64,000 bases of DNA, from contig JAEYPR010000016.1 in NCBI GenBank assembly GCA_023410535.1, positions 51,643 through 115,642 on the forward strand, written 5' to 3'. Origin of the DNA: Bacillota bacterium. Lineage in GTDB: Bacteria > Bacillota > UBA4882 > UBA8346. Made by a program: the position numbers and the translations under genes. This document shows, piece by piece, positions 43,048-51,834 of the stretch (position 1 is the first letter of the stretch; each line of letters starts with the position of its first letter). The notes beneath the pieces are model-generated. The model made no database searches. It was not told the origin of the DNA and worked only from the letters and a program-made list of their open reading frames with translations.

Positions 43048-43445
43048 TTGTTATACCGCCCGAACGGATTGAAAACTTCGAAGGCGAATAAAATTTTTTA
43101 TAAGAAAACAAAATTTATCCCATGGTAAAAATTTACATTTTATTATATCTTAAAAATGAAGATCGCCGCAAATACCGCTATCTTTCGGTATGAATCGCTT
43201 GCCTCACTTAAATCCTCTTTCCCAATCTAGCACTTTTTACGTAATGTCGCTGGCTTGACTTACTCCACCGAATCAGCCTACTCCCGATGAATCAAACAGG
43301 CTTACCGTAAAGGAATCTCCAAATTTCAACGTGATAACCAAACTTCAAGGTAAGCTCCGTCCATCCGGAAAGGAGGTGAAAACAGCTTACGGTATTTTGT
43401 TCGGACAAGCAAAATCAGTCACCGAATCAAAAAGGGGGAATTAAT
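43048..43445 (+). other. Long leader of the GH43 gene with alternative pairings
   Basis: Nearly 400 bases without a gene. AAAGGAGGTGA at 43369-43379 is a perfect anti-16S match, yet no start codon follows at a workable distance. It lies in the loop between GTAAGCT (43350-43356) and AGCTTAC (43384-43390). An overlapping segment TTACGGTA (43387-43394) can instead pair with TACCGTAA (43303-43310), so the two hairpins exclude each other. This layout is like an attenuator or RNA switch. The real ribosome binding site is AAAGGGGG at 43431-43438. Confidence 0.4.
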
Positions 43446-45104
43446 GTGTTTTGGCATTGTTTGGAGGCAAATCAGTCGCGAAGAAAACGGTTGTTAGGCA
43501 AAATCATTTTTTTCACCGGACTATTTTTGGTATCGATCGCGGTTACCTGGGCCGCCAACCCGATTGTCACCAACATTTACACTGCCGACCCGGCTGCGTT
43601 GGTCGCGAACGGAGTGTTTTACATTTATTGCGGTCACGATGAACAAGTGGCCGGCGGCAGCGGCTTTATGATGAAAGATTGGCATATTCTCGCCTCGACC
43701 GACATGGTCAATTGGACCGATCACGGCGCCAAGCTCAAGTATACCGATTTCAGCTGGGCGATGGGCGACGCTTGGGCGGGTCAATGTGTCCAAGGACGGG
43801 ACGGCAAATATTATTGGTATGTTCCGGTCAACGACAGAACGTCCAACGGCTGGATGGCGATCGGCGTTGCGGTTGGCGATACCCCGCTGGGGCCGTTCCG
43901 GGACGCCAAAGGAACCTGGTTGCTCAATGATCAGACCCCCAACTCCAGCCCTTTGAATATCGACCCCACCGTTTTCATCGACGACAACGGTCAAGCCTAT
44001 ATTTATTGGGGCTCTTATTGGGGACTGCGCGCCGCCAAGCTAAAAAGCAATATGATCGAGCTCGACGGCTCGGTGATGACGCCGCAAGGAGCCACCGGTT
44101 TTTGGGAAGCGCCTTACCTGTGGAAACGGAACGGCCTTTATTATCTGGCTTACGCCGCCGGCGGCAACCCGGCAACCATCGATTATTGCACCGGCACCAA
44201 CCCGCTGGGACCCTGGACGTACCGGGGACGAATCTGCGATACAGTCAGCTCGCCAACCAATCATTGCGCGATTCAAGAATATAAGGGCCAATGGTACTTC
44301 GTCTATCACAACGCCGGGGCGCCGGGCGGAGGAGAGTTCCGGCGCTCGGTCTGTGTCGATTACCTCTATTACAATGCCGACGGGACCATTCAGAAAGTGA
44401 TCCAGACCAAAAACGGCGTGGGACCGGTTACGAGTACGCCAACACCGACGCCGACTCCCATACCGTCCCAGACCAGTCCGATCGTTTGGTATCAATGTAA
44501 CGAGACCAGCGGCGCCACACTGAACGACGCTTCCGGCCAAGGGCGTAACGCCACCGTATCCGGCGGTTATTTCTGGGCAACCGGTCGCTCCGGCAACGCC
44601 CTGAGCTTCAACGGTTCCAGCGGTTACGCCCAACTGCCTTCGGGTATTGTCAGCGGCTTGAACGATTTCACCATTGCCGCCTGGGTCAAACTGAACACCG
44701 CCAACACCTGGTCGCGGATCTTCGACTTTGGCAACAATACTACCGTCAATATGTTTCTCACCCCGCAATCCGGCTCCAATACCCTGCGTTACGCCATCAC
44801 CACCGGCAGCAATGCCAACGAACAACAGATCAACGGCTCGGCCAGCTTACCGACGGGCGTTTGGAAACATGTCGCGGTCACCCTCTCCGCCAACCTCGGC
44901 ATCCTCTATGTCGATGGCGCGGAAGTCGGCCGCAACCTGAATCTGACCTTGAAACCTGCCGCGTTGGGCAATACCGCCGCCAACTATCTCGGCCGTTCGC
45001 AATACGCCGATCCTTATCTGAACGGTCTGATCGATAACTTCCGGATCTATAACCGGGCATTAAGCGCGACGGAGGTCAGAAACTTGTATTCGAGCGGGAA
45101 TTGA
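43446..45104 (+). CDS. Secreted GH43 glycosidase with C-terminal LamG module
   Basis: A 552-residue exported protein starting with GTG at 43446, seven bases after AAAGGGGG; the ATG at 43444 is in another frame and soon stops. After a signal peptide (LLGKIIFFTGLFLVSIAVTW) comes a five-bladed GH43 propeller. TADPAALVANGVFYIYCGHD carries the base aspartate, NIDPTVFIDDNGQAYIYWGS the pKa modulator, and GFWEAPYLWKRNGLYYLAYA the acid glutamate. A short Thr/Pro linker leads to a LamG domain (WYQCNETSGATLNDASGQG to YNRALSATEVRNLY). GH43 enzymes are alpha-L-arabinofuranosidases, arabinanases or xylosidases. With GH127 next door, an arabinan side-chain role is likely. Confidence 0.88.
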   Translation: MFWHCLEANQSRRKRLLGKIIFFTGLFLVSIAVTWAANPIVTNIYTADPAALVANGVFYIYCGHDEQVAGGSGFMMKDWHILASTDMVNWTDHGAKLKYTDFSWAMGDAWAGQCVQGRDGKYYWYVPVNDRTSNGWMAIGVAVGDTPLGPFRDAKGTWLLNDQTPNSSPLNIDPTVFIDDNGQAYIYWGSYWGLRAAKLKSNMIELDGSVMTPQGATGFWEAPYLWKRNGLYYLAYAAGGNPATIDYCTGTNPLGPWTYRGRICDTVSSPTNHCAIQEYKGQWYFVYHNAGAPGGGEFRRSVCVDYLYYNADGTIQKVIQTKNGVGPVTSTPTPTPTPIPSQTSPIVWYQCNETSGATLNDASGQGRNATVSGGYFWATGRSGNALSFNGSSGYAQLPSGIVSGLNDFTIAAWVKLNTANTWSRIFDFGNNTTVNMFLTPQSGSNTLRYAITTGSNANEQQINGSASLPTGVWKHVAVTLSANLGILYVDGAEVGRNLNLTLKPAALGNTAANYLGRSQYADPYLNGLIDNFRIYNRALSATEVRNLYSSGN

Positions 45105-45179
45105 TCGTCATCACCCAACGGTAAATCCCCGGCGGCGTCCGGCAGTTATCCACAATTTTTCGAAAAGGAGTTGAAACGA

Positions 45180-48100
45180 ATGAAAAACCATCTCGCCAAA
45201 CAAATCGGGTTGTTCCTCCTATTAATCGGCATGTTCATCCTGGTCAGCACCACCTTCGCGACCCAAAATCCCGTGGTCTGGTACAAGTTTGACGAAACCA
45301 GCGGTGCCAATGCTTCCGATGCTTCGGGCAATGGCAAAAACGCCACCCTGGCGGGCAACCCGACTTGGGTCGCCGGCAAGTCCGGCAACGCGGTAAATTT
45401 GAGCGGCAGCTCCCAATACCTTAATTTACCGGTAGGCATTGTCAGTTCCCTCAATGATTTCACCATTGCTACCTGGGTCAAACTGGATACGCTCAACACC
45501 TGGTCCCGAATCTTTGACTTCGGCACGGGGGCCGGGACCAATATGTTTCTGACTCCGACTTCCGGTAGCGGCATCCGCTTCGCCATTACGACCGGCGGCG
45601 CCGGCAGCGAGCAGCGAATCAGCGGCAGCAGCGCCCTGACCGCCAACGCTTGGACCCACGTGGCGGTTACTTTAGCCGGCAATATCGGCATCCTCTATCT
45701 CAACGGTCAGGAGATCGCCAGAAACACCACCATGACCTTGCGGCCGTCGTCGCTCGGCAACACTACCAACAACTACATTGGAAGATCGCAATACGCCGAC
45801 CCCTATCTCGACGGGCAAATCGACGATTTCCGGATTTACGACCGTTCATTAACCGTGGCGGAACTCCAAGCTTTGATGAGCGGCAGTACTCCGACGGCCA
45901 CGGCTACCCCGACCGGAACGGTTACGACCTTGGCGCCGACTCCAACCGGGGCTACGCCAACTCCCATCCCCACCGGGAGTACTGCGCTGCCCAGCGCTTA
46001 TCTGTCCCCGGTCTTTTTGAACAACACCTATAAGATCAACAGCCCCTTCTGGAACACTCGGATTAAAAACACCATCGTCAATTGGATTCCGTGGTGTTAT
46101 AATCAGTTGTCCAATACCAGCCTGGCCGAAGGCGGCATCGACAATTTCGTCCAAGCCGGGAACAAACTGGCGGGCCGTTCCGCCAAAGCCCATGTCGGTT
46201 ACGTCTTCGCCAATGCCTATGTTTTGAACACCGTCGAAGCGATCTGCACCGCGTTAATGGTCGATCCGCAGGGCGATACGGCGATCAGCAGCGCACAGAG
46301 TGCGATGCGGGCCAAGTTGAACGACTGGATTCCGAAGATCCTCGCCGCCCAGGAATCTGACGGTTACCTCCAAACCTATATCACCATCGGCAACCGGGCT
46401 CGCTGGAGCGATCGCAGCGCCCACGAGGGTTATGTCGCCGGATATTTGATCGAAGCCGGAATCGCCCATTATCTGATGACCAACCGCAGCGACGCCACAC
46501 TCTATACCGCCGCCAAACGTTGCGCCGACTGTTGGGTCAACAACATCGGTTCCGGTAAGAAGATCTGGTGGGACGGCCACCAGGAGATGGAACAAGCGTT
46601 AACCCGGTTGGGACGGTTCGTCAACCTAACCGAAGGAGCCGGCCAAGGCGACAAATACACCCAATTGGCCAAATTCTTACTCGACTCCCGGACCGGCGGC
46701 AGCACATACGACCAGAGTCAGACCTATCCGGTCAACCAAACCGAAGCGGTCGGTCATGCCGTCCGGGCGGTCTACATGTATACGGGCATGGCCGATGTGG
46801 CGATGCTCACCGGCAACAGCAACTATAGCACCGCTGTCAACACCCTCTGGGATAACCTGGTCAACCGCAAATGGTACGTCACCGGCGGTGTCGGCAGCGG
46901 CGAGTCCTCAGAGGGATTCGGCGCCAATTATTCCTTGCCGAACCGTTCCTACTGCGAGTCTTGCTCCGGCTGCGGCGCGCTCTTTTTCAACCACAAAATG
47001 AATCTGCTCCGCAAAGATGCCAAATACGCCGATCTGATGGAGACAACGCTTTACAACGCCATCCTCGGCTCTTTGGATTTAAACGCCAAAAACTTCACCT
47101 ACACCAACCCGCTCGATCAGGACAGCGCCCGTTATACCTGGCACAACTGCCCGTGTTGCATCGGCAATATTCCCCGGACGTTGCTGTCCTTGCCGACTTG
47201 GATGTACGCCCGCGGGAGCGACGGTCTTTATGTCAATCAATTCATCGGCAGTACGGTGACGATCGACAACATTGCCGGCGTCAATGTCCAAATGGTCCAG
47301 AGCACCAATTATCCAAACGACGGCAATGTGACGCTAACGATCAACCCCAGTCAAGCCAAGAACTTCACTCTTTACATCCGGGTACCCAACCGCGACGTCA
47401 GCACCCTCTATACCAGCTCCCCAACGGCCAACGGTTTCAGTTCAATCAGCGTGAACGGGACGACAGTCACCCCGACGGTCAGCAACGGTTATGCCGCCAT
47501 TAACCGCACTTGGAGCGCCGGGGATACCGTTCGATTGGCCCTGCCGCTGACGGTCCAACGGTTGAAAGCCGTCAGCAACGTTACCGCCGACCGGAATTGC
47601 GTGGCGTTGCGCTACGGGCCGCTGGTCTATAACATCGAAAGCGTTGACTTAAATAACGATACGAATTTGAACAATTACGTCCTCGATCCGGCAGCGCCAT
47701 TGACCGCGCAGTGGAACAGCTCCTTGTTGGGCGGGGTCACTGTGATTCAAGGAACTTTCAGCAACGGCCGAACCATGACCGCCATCCCCAATTACGCCCG
47801 GAACAACCGTGGTGGACGCTCGATCGTCTGGATCCGCGAGCAAAGCGTCGCCGTGCTCAGCCCGATTGCCAAAAGCGCCACGCCCTCCAGTTCTTATTGC
47901 TCGTCATGGGAGAGCGTGCTGGCTTTGAATGATCAGATCGAACCGGTCAATTCCCAAGACCGCAGTTCTTATGTTTATGGGAACTGGGACCATACGACCC
48001 AGGAATGGATCCAATACGATTTTGATAAATCCTATACCATCTCCAGCACCGGCATTTACTGGTTCAGCGACGGCGGCGGCATCCAAGCGCCCGGATCCTG

Positions 48101-48278
48101 GTATCTTACCTACTGGAATGGCTCGACGTGGGTCAACGTCGCCAATCCCTCAGGTTACGGCGTGGCGTTAAACCGCTGGAATAATTGTACTTTCACCGCA
48201 GTCACCACCAACCGCGTCCGACTCTATATCAACCCCGGCGCCGCCTCTACCGGTGCCGTTGAATGGAAGATCCAATAA
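45180..48278 (+). CDS. Secreted GH127 beta-L-arabinofuranosidase-like enzyme with LamG and C-terminal module
   Basis: A 1032-residue exported protein; ATG at 45180, AAAAGGAG upstream. A signal peptide is followed by an N-terminal LamG domain (WYKFDETSGANASDASGNG to YDRSLTVAELQALM), a Thr/Pro linker, then GH127 (DUF1680) from LSPVFLNNTYKINSPFWNTR. Catalytic features match HypBA1-type enzymes: glutamate in YCESCSGCG near 46955 and the paired cysteines in HNCPCCIGN near 47150, which hold zinc and include the cysteine nucleophile. The last 130 residues form a discoidin-like beta-sandwich (EWIQYDFDKSYTISSTGIYW). The family removes beta-L-arabinofuranose. An exported form with two accessory modules is uncommon compared with the usual single-domain proteins. 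Confidence 0.9.
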   Translation: MKNHLAKQIGLFLLLIGMFILVSTTFATQNPVVWYKFDETSGANASDASGNGKNATLAGNPTWVAGKSGNAVNLSGSSQYLNLPVGIVSSLNDFTIATWVKLDTLNTWSRIFDFGTGAGTNMFLTPTSGSGIRFAITTGGAGSEQRISGSSALTANAWTHVAVTLAGNIGILYLNGQEIARNTTMTLRPSSLGNTTNNYIGRSQYADPYLDGQIDDFRIYDRSLTVAELQALMSGSTPTATATPTGTVTTLAPTPTGATPTPIPTGSTALPSAYLSPVFLNNTYKINSPFWNTRIKNTIVNWIPWCYNQLSNTSLAEGGIDNFVQAGNKLAGRSAKAHVGYVFANAYVLNTVEAICTALMVDPQGDTAISSAQSAMRAKLNDWIPKILAAQESDGYLQTYITIGNRARWSDRSAHEGYVAGYLIEAGIAHYLMTNRSDATLYTAAKRCADCWVNNIGSGKKIWWDGHQEMEQALTRLGRFVNLTEGAGQGDKYTQLAKFLLDSRTGGSTYDQSQTYPVNQTEAVGHAVRAVYMYTGMADVAMLTGNSNYSTAVNTLWDNLVNRKWYVTGGVGSGESSEGFGANYSLPNRSYCESCSGCGALFFNHKMNLLRKDAKYADLMETTLYNAILGSLDLNAKNFTYTNPLDQDSARYTWHNCPCCIGNIPRTLLSLPTWMYARGSDGLYVNQFIGSTVTIDNIAGVNVQMVQSTNYPNDGNVTLTINPSQAKNFTLYIRVPNRDVSTLYTSSPTANGFSSISVNGTTVTPTVSNGYAAINRTWSAGDTVRLALPLTVQRLKAVSNVTADRNCVALRYGPLVYNIESVDLNNDTNLNNYVLDPAAPLTAQWNSSLLGGVTVIQGTFSNGRTMTAIPNYARNNRGGRSIVWIREQSVAVLSPIAKSATPSSSYCSSWESVLALNDQIEPVNSQDRSSYVYGNWDHTTQEWIQYDFDKSYTISSTGIYWFSDGGGIQAPGSWYLTYWNGSTWVNVANPSGYGVALNRWNNCTFTAVTTNRVRLYINPGAASTGAVEWKIQ

Positions 48279-48285
48279 CCAACGT

Positions 48286-48320
48286 CAAAGCTGGGTGCGG
48301 CATCCCCGCACCCAGCTTTG
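48286..48320. terminator. Bidirectional terminator
   Basis: CAAAGCTGGGTGCGG pairs with CCGCACCCAGCTTTG around a short loop, between the convergent GH127 gene and the esterase gene. Confidence 0.85.
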
Positions 48321-48342
48321 AATGAATCTCCCCCTCATTTAT

Positions 48343-49398
48343 CTATCCTTCGCGAACCGCCCGAATAACCTTCGTGTTTTGGGTTGCCGTTATTTCAACT
48401 ACGGCTCGGCAAGCCACTGGCGAAATCAATTGAAATTCCTCGCGGGAACGGTCATGATGAATTTCCGCCATCTGATCAAGCGAGTCCAAAACGACCGAAA
48501 AATGTTTGGTAAACAGATAACCGGCTACTACCATCCGGCCCCGTTCGGGGATTTGAACCGGACTGCGGTGCGCCAAACGGTGCCTTTTGCAAAGACCGGC
48601 GATTAGCGCGAGTTGTTCCGGGGTGGCGTTTTCCAAATGACCGCGACCGCCTACGCCCGGGAGTTCGCAATATTGAATGAGATCCATTTTGTGTAAAGCG
48701 CCAGCCCGGTCCAGATAAACGCGGGCTTGTTCCACCGGGCAACGGGCATCCCTTTCACCATGTATCATTAACAACGGCGTCTGCAAGTTTTCGATTAACC
48801 GGAGGCCGCTGCGAGCTTGATAGGCCGCAGGATTTTGATCCGGGGTCGTACCGATCCAAACATCCATTTCATCCCGGAATTCGCCGATGGTATCATTTCG
48901 ATACCATTTTTCATAATCAGTGATCCCATATAGTGCCGTGATTGCTGAAAAGAAGTCCGGAAATTTTCCGGCAATGGCATAAGCATTCCCACCCCCGCCG
49001 CTGCCGCCTTCGAAGCAAACGGCGGCGTCATCGCTAAGCCATTCTCCGTAATGCTCCCGGGCGTATGTAACGGCATCAATCACATCGTAGAGTTCCCACC
49101 CGTTGCAGTCCGGTTTTCCGTCAGAATAGGCCCGGCCCCGCATATCCACTTGGAGTGTTAAGCAATCGACTTCCGGCGCGGGCTCCCCCATAGCGACAAA
49201 CTCCGGCATACTCATATGCCAGCCGTGGGTATTGACGACAATATCGGACGGTTGCGCCGGTTTAAGCACCCGCATCGCCAAACGTAACCCCGGGGTACGG
49301 GATGATGGGTAATACACCAAATCACAGTATGGCGAATAGCGGTTTGCGCGTTGAACCGCTTTGCTCTGCCGCAGCCGGTCTTCATACATCTCATACAT
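48343..49398 (-). CDS. Alpha/beta-hydrolase esterase (acetyl xylan/pectin esterase-like)
   Basis: A 351-residue cytoplasmic alpha/beta hydrolase. The nucleophile serine is in FEGGSGGGGNAY (GxSxG), the acid in MIHGERDARCPVEQAR, and the histidine in GGRGHLENAT. DMRGRAYSDGKPD fits the deacetylase/S9-like branch. The ATG at 49398 follows AGGAAG. It is the last gene of the minus-strand operon starting with DUF1961. A natural job is removal of acetyl or methyl esters from imported oligosaccharides before or after lyase action; a peptidase-like activity is less likely. The product is soluble, with no signal peptide. Confidence 0.75.
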   Translation of the reverse strand: MYEMYEDRLRQSKAVQRANRYSPYCDLVYYPSSRTPGLRLAMRVLKPAQPSDIVVNTHGWHMSMPEFVAMGEPAPEVDCLTLQVDMRGRAYSDGKPDCNGWELYDVIDAVTYAREHYGEWLSDDAAVCFEGGSGGGGNAYAIAGKFPDFFSAITALYGITDYEKWYRNDTIGEFRDEMDVWIGTTPDQNPAAYQARSGLRLIENLQTPLLMIHGERDARCPVEQARVYLDRAGALHKMDLIQYCELPGVGGRGHLENATPEQLALIAGLCKRHRLAHRSPVQIPERGRMVVAGYLFTKHFSVVLDSLDQMAEIHHDRSREEFQLISPVACRAVVEITATQNTKVIRAVREG

Positions 49399-49447
49399 TG
49401 ACGCCGCTTCCTATCGTAAAGTAATATTTGTTACTTATACGTTAAAA

Positions 49448-50602
49448 TTACGGTTTTACTTGAACATTACACTCATGCAAAGACATCGGATTCAGTTTAT
49501 AAGGTCCTTCATAGCCGGTGTCGCCGAGCATCGCGGCGATCAGGCCGATTGATAAGGGATAAAACCAGGAGTCAAGCATGATATGGGTTTTGACCGACGG
49601 TTCCTTTGGGTGATACGTCAATGTCCGTTTTCCGCCACTAAAACCCCAAGCCGGCCCCTGGCCCGGTTTCAATGTACTAAGGTCCAAATCCCGCCGATGG
49701 CAGCGAAACCCGACCCCATTGAGGTCTTCGTGCATTAACGCATTTTCCAGATAAAGCCGGGCTGCCCGCTCCAGATCCTCACGCCGGTAGTCGGTGAGTT
49801 TGGCCAAATTGGCGATCATATACGCCCCGTCAAAATCGGGGCAATTAGTCCCGTCCGGGAACGACCCATCAGCTTCCTGGCAGCGCAGCGTCGAATCAAC
49901 ATTCCGTTCAACCGCCCGTAACGGCCATTGTTGCGCAAAATAAATCGGGGATACATGAATGGTTCCATACAAACCGTGTGTCAACGGTGCTCCCAAGTGC
50001 GTACCCCAGAAACCGGTCTGTTCGTCAAATACTTCTTCCAGTGCCGGATACATTCCTGTCTCCATAATCCGGTCCACTTCGGAAATACCGAACCAATCGC
50101 GCATTGCCATAAGAATCGTTGCGCCGGCGCAGATCTGGTTGCTCACCGTCCAGGGCCGGCTCCAATCATATGACTTCACCCATTGATACAACTTTTTGGC
50201 ATTCAACAGCTCTTCAAAAAACGCCAACTCCAACCGCGGCCGCCGTCCCAAAATCCGGAGCGCCCAAATCGCACCGCGGGTTGAATGCAAGATTGGATCA
50301 AGTTCTTCAATACAACGTTCCTGCTTCATATCTTCCACATTGGTTGAGAAATACCCCTGTTCCGTCTGTTTATCCAAGAAATATTCCGCCCAAGTATTCA
50401 TATCATTTGCTGTGAACTGATCCAATTCGCCAAACAGATCCAAAATATGAAGCGCATGATAGGAGCCGTAGAAAGTTTCCTGCCGCTCGTCTTGCCATTT
50501 GGCGTACAATCCGGGTCTTTCGCCGATTTTACAGGCGTTAACATAGTTGAGCGCCGTTTTTTTAATGCGGCGGTATCCTTCCGTTTCGTTCATCATTTTC
50601 AT
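49448..50602 (-). CDS. Unknown alpha/alpha-toroid protein, possible carbohydrate enzyme
   Basis: A 384-residue protein I cannot assign. The start at 50602 has GAGGG eight bases upstream. Repeating helical hairpins with small-residue and aromatic motifs (HSTRGAIWALRILG, SNQICAGATILMAMRDWFG, CQEADGSFPDGTNCPDFDGA, HIMLDSWFYPLSIGLIAAMLG) suggest an alpha/alpha-barrel, as in unsaturated-uronyl hydrolases, lyases and terpene cyclases. No known catalytic motif is evident, but acidic clusters such as FDEQTGFWG and CPDFDGAY could hold catalytic residues. It has no signal peptide and sits between GH88 and an esterase. An oligosaccharide-processing role is therefore likely by context only. Confidence 0.6.
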   Translation of the reverse strand: MKMMNETEGYRRIKKTALNYVNACKIGERPGLYAKWQDERQETFYGSYHALHILDLFGELDQFTANDMNTWAEYFLDKQTEQGYFSTNVEDMKQERCIEELDPILHSTRGAIWALRILGRRPRLELAFFEELLNAKKLYQWVKSYDWSRPWTVSNQICAGATILMAMRDWFGISEVDRIMETGMYPALEEVFDEQTGFWGTHLGAPLTHGLYGTIHVSPIYFAQQWPLRAVERNVDSTLRCQEADGSFPDGTNCPDFDGAYMIANLAKLTDYRREDLERAARLYLENALMHEDLNGVGFRCHRRDLDLSTLKPGQGPAWGFSGGKRTLTYHPKEPSVKTHIMLDSWFYPLSIGLIAAMLGDTGYEGPYKLNPMSLHECNVQVKP

Positions 50603-50635
50603 CTGCTTCACCCTCTCTTTTGACTCAAACCAACT

Positions 50636-51829
50636 CTACCAAAATAATTGCCAGGGCTCTTTACAACGCACCAAGGCCTCAAAATAGAAATAATCGCCCC
50701 AGAGGCAACATTCGTCGACACCGTTGTTTTTGTTCTTGTTATAGACCGCGTGGTATAGTAGTCCGTTCGCGACAGCTTCCGATGGAACTGCGTAGTTTTT
50801 GATTAAAGAGCGTAAAATGGTCCAAGCGGCGTTTTGATATACTTCCTTCTGGGTGTTTCCCGCCGGGAGGTGTTTGCTTAATTCCAATAGTCCGCAAACC
50901 GCGATTGCCGCCGCCGAGCTATCCCGTTCCTGATCGCCGCTGGTGAAATAGAGATCCCAATAACAGACCTGATCAGCGGGAAGACGGTTTAAAAAATAAT
51001 TGGCCAACCGTTGACTGACCTCCAAAAAAGTCGGATCGCCGGTATAGCAATAGCTCAACGCAAAACCGTAAATCCCCCAGGCTTGACCGCGCGCCCAGCA
51101 TGAATCGTCCCGGTACCCTTGGTGGGTTTTTCCCCCCAACGGCGACGGTTGGCCGGTCGCTACGTCCATATAAAAGGTGTGAAAAGTTGAAGCGTCTTCC
51201 CGGACCAAATATTGCGCGGACTGCAAGGCATGACGGTAGGCAACTTCATCAAAACGCGAATCATTGGTGGTTTGATAAACCCAATATAGCAACGGCAGGT
51301 TCATCAGGCAGTCGATGATCATTCTCCCCCGTTGCGCCGGATCATTTAAATCGCCCCAGGCTTGAATGATCCCAGCTTTTTGACAATACCTTGTCAGCAA
51401 ATGTTCCGCTGCTTGAAATGCGGTTTGCTTGGCTGCCACAGTTCCAATCAGCTTGTATTGGGCAACGGATGATAAGGAGTATAAAAAGCCTACATCATGA
51501 TGGTCGATTTGAATCCGGTTTTGCAACCGCGCCGTAAAATCCCGCCCGTGCGTTTCCGCCAATGACCGGAACCGAACGGTCCCGGTCAATTCATAGGCCA
51601 ACCAAAGCATCCCGGTCCAAAAAGCCGAAGTCCATTCGGTGTTGTTTATCAAGGGGTAAATGTTACTTTGACTGGCCGGCGCCGGAAACCTCGTGCCAAA
51701 ATCATTCATATTTCGCTCCAGCTTCACCAGTACCGTTGCGATGGCCCGGTCGACCAAGGCCGGATTCTCCGCAACTGTTGTACTAAATCGCTCCGGATTG
51801 ATAATTGGTTCATTCGCTATCTCTCGCAT
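50636..51829 (-). CDS. GH88 unsaturated glucuronyl hydrolase
   Basis: A 397-residue alpha/alpha-barrel enzyme. The start at 51829 has AAGGGG eight bases upstream; a GTG at 51838 lies inside that site. Conserved GH88 features are TEWTSAFWTGMLWLAYE, DHHDVGFLY with the first active-site aspartate, RMIIDCLMNLPLLYW with the second, SCWARGQAWGIYGFALSY, and DSSAAAIAVCGLLEL. The enzyme hydrates the double bond of the 4,5-unsaturated uronic acid at the non-reducing end left by lyases, which releases a 4-deoxy keto sugar acid. Cytoplasmic. It lies directly after the lyase gene, which would make its substrate. Confidence 0.9.
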   Translation of the reverse strand: MREIANEPIINPERFSTTVAENPALVDRAIATVLVKLERNMNDFGTRFPAPASQSNIYPLINNTEWTSAFWTGMLWLAYELTGTVRFRSLAETHGRDFTARLQNRIQIDHHDVGFLYSLSSVAQYKLIGTVAAKQTAFQAAEHLLTRYCQKAGIIQAWGDLNDPAQRGRMIIDCLMNLPLLYWVYQTTNDSRFDEVAYRHALQSAQYLVREDASTFHTFYMDVATGQPSPLGGKTHQGYRDDSCWARGQAWGIYGFALSYCYTGDPTFLEVSQRLANYFLNRLPADQVCYWDLYFTSGDQERDSSAAAIAVCGLLELSKHLPAGNTQKEVYQNAAWTILRSLIKNYAVPSEAVANGLLYHAVYNKNKNNGVDECCLWGDYFYFEALVRCKEPWQLFW

Positions 51830-51834
51830 CCGGC

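Noticed and set aside
43382..43443. Leader peptide following AAAGGAGGTGA
   Set aside because: The frame is open for about 20 codons up to the GH43 start, but the only start codons are inside the ribosome site or some 20 bases away.
44040..44825. 261-residue minus-strand ORF across the GH43 gene
   Set aside because: Antisense shadow of the GH43 and LamG coding sequence; its amino-acid composition is that of reversed Gly/Asn/Thr-rich repeats.
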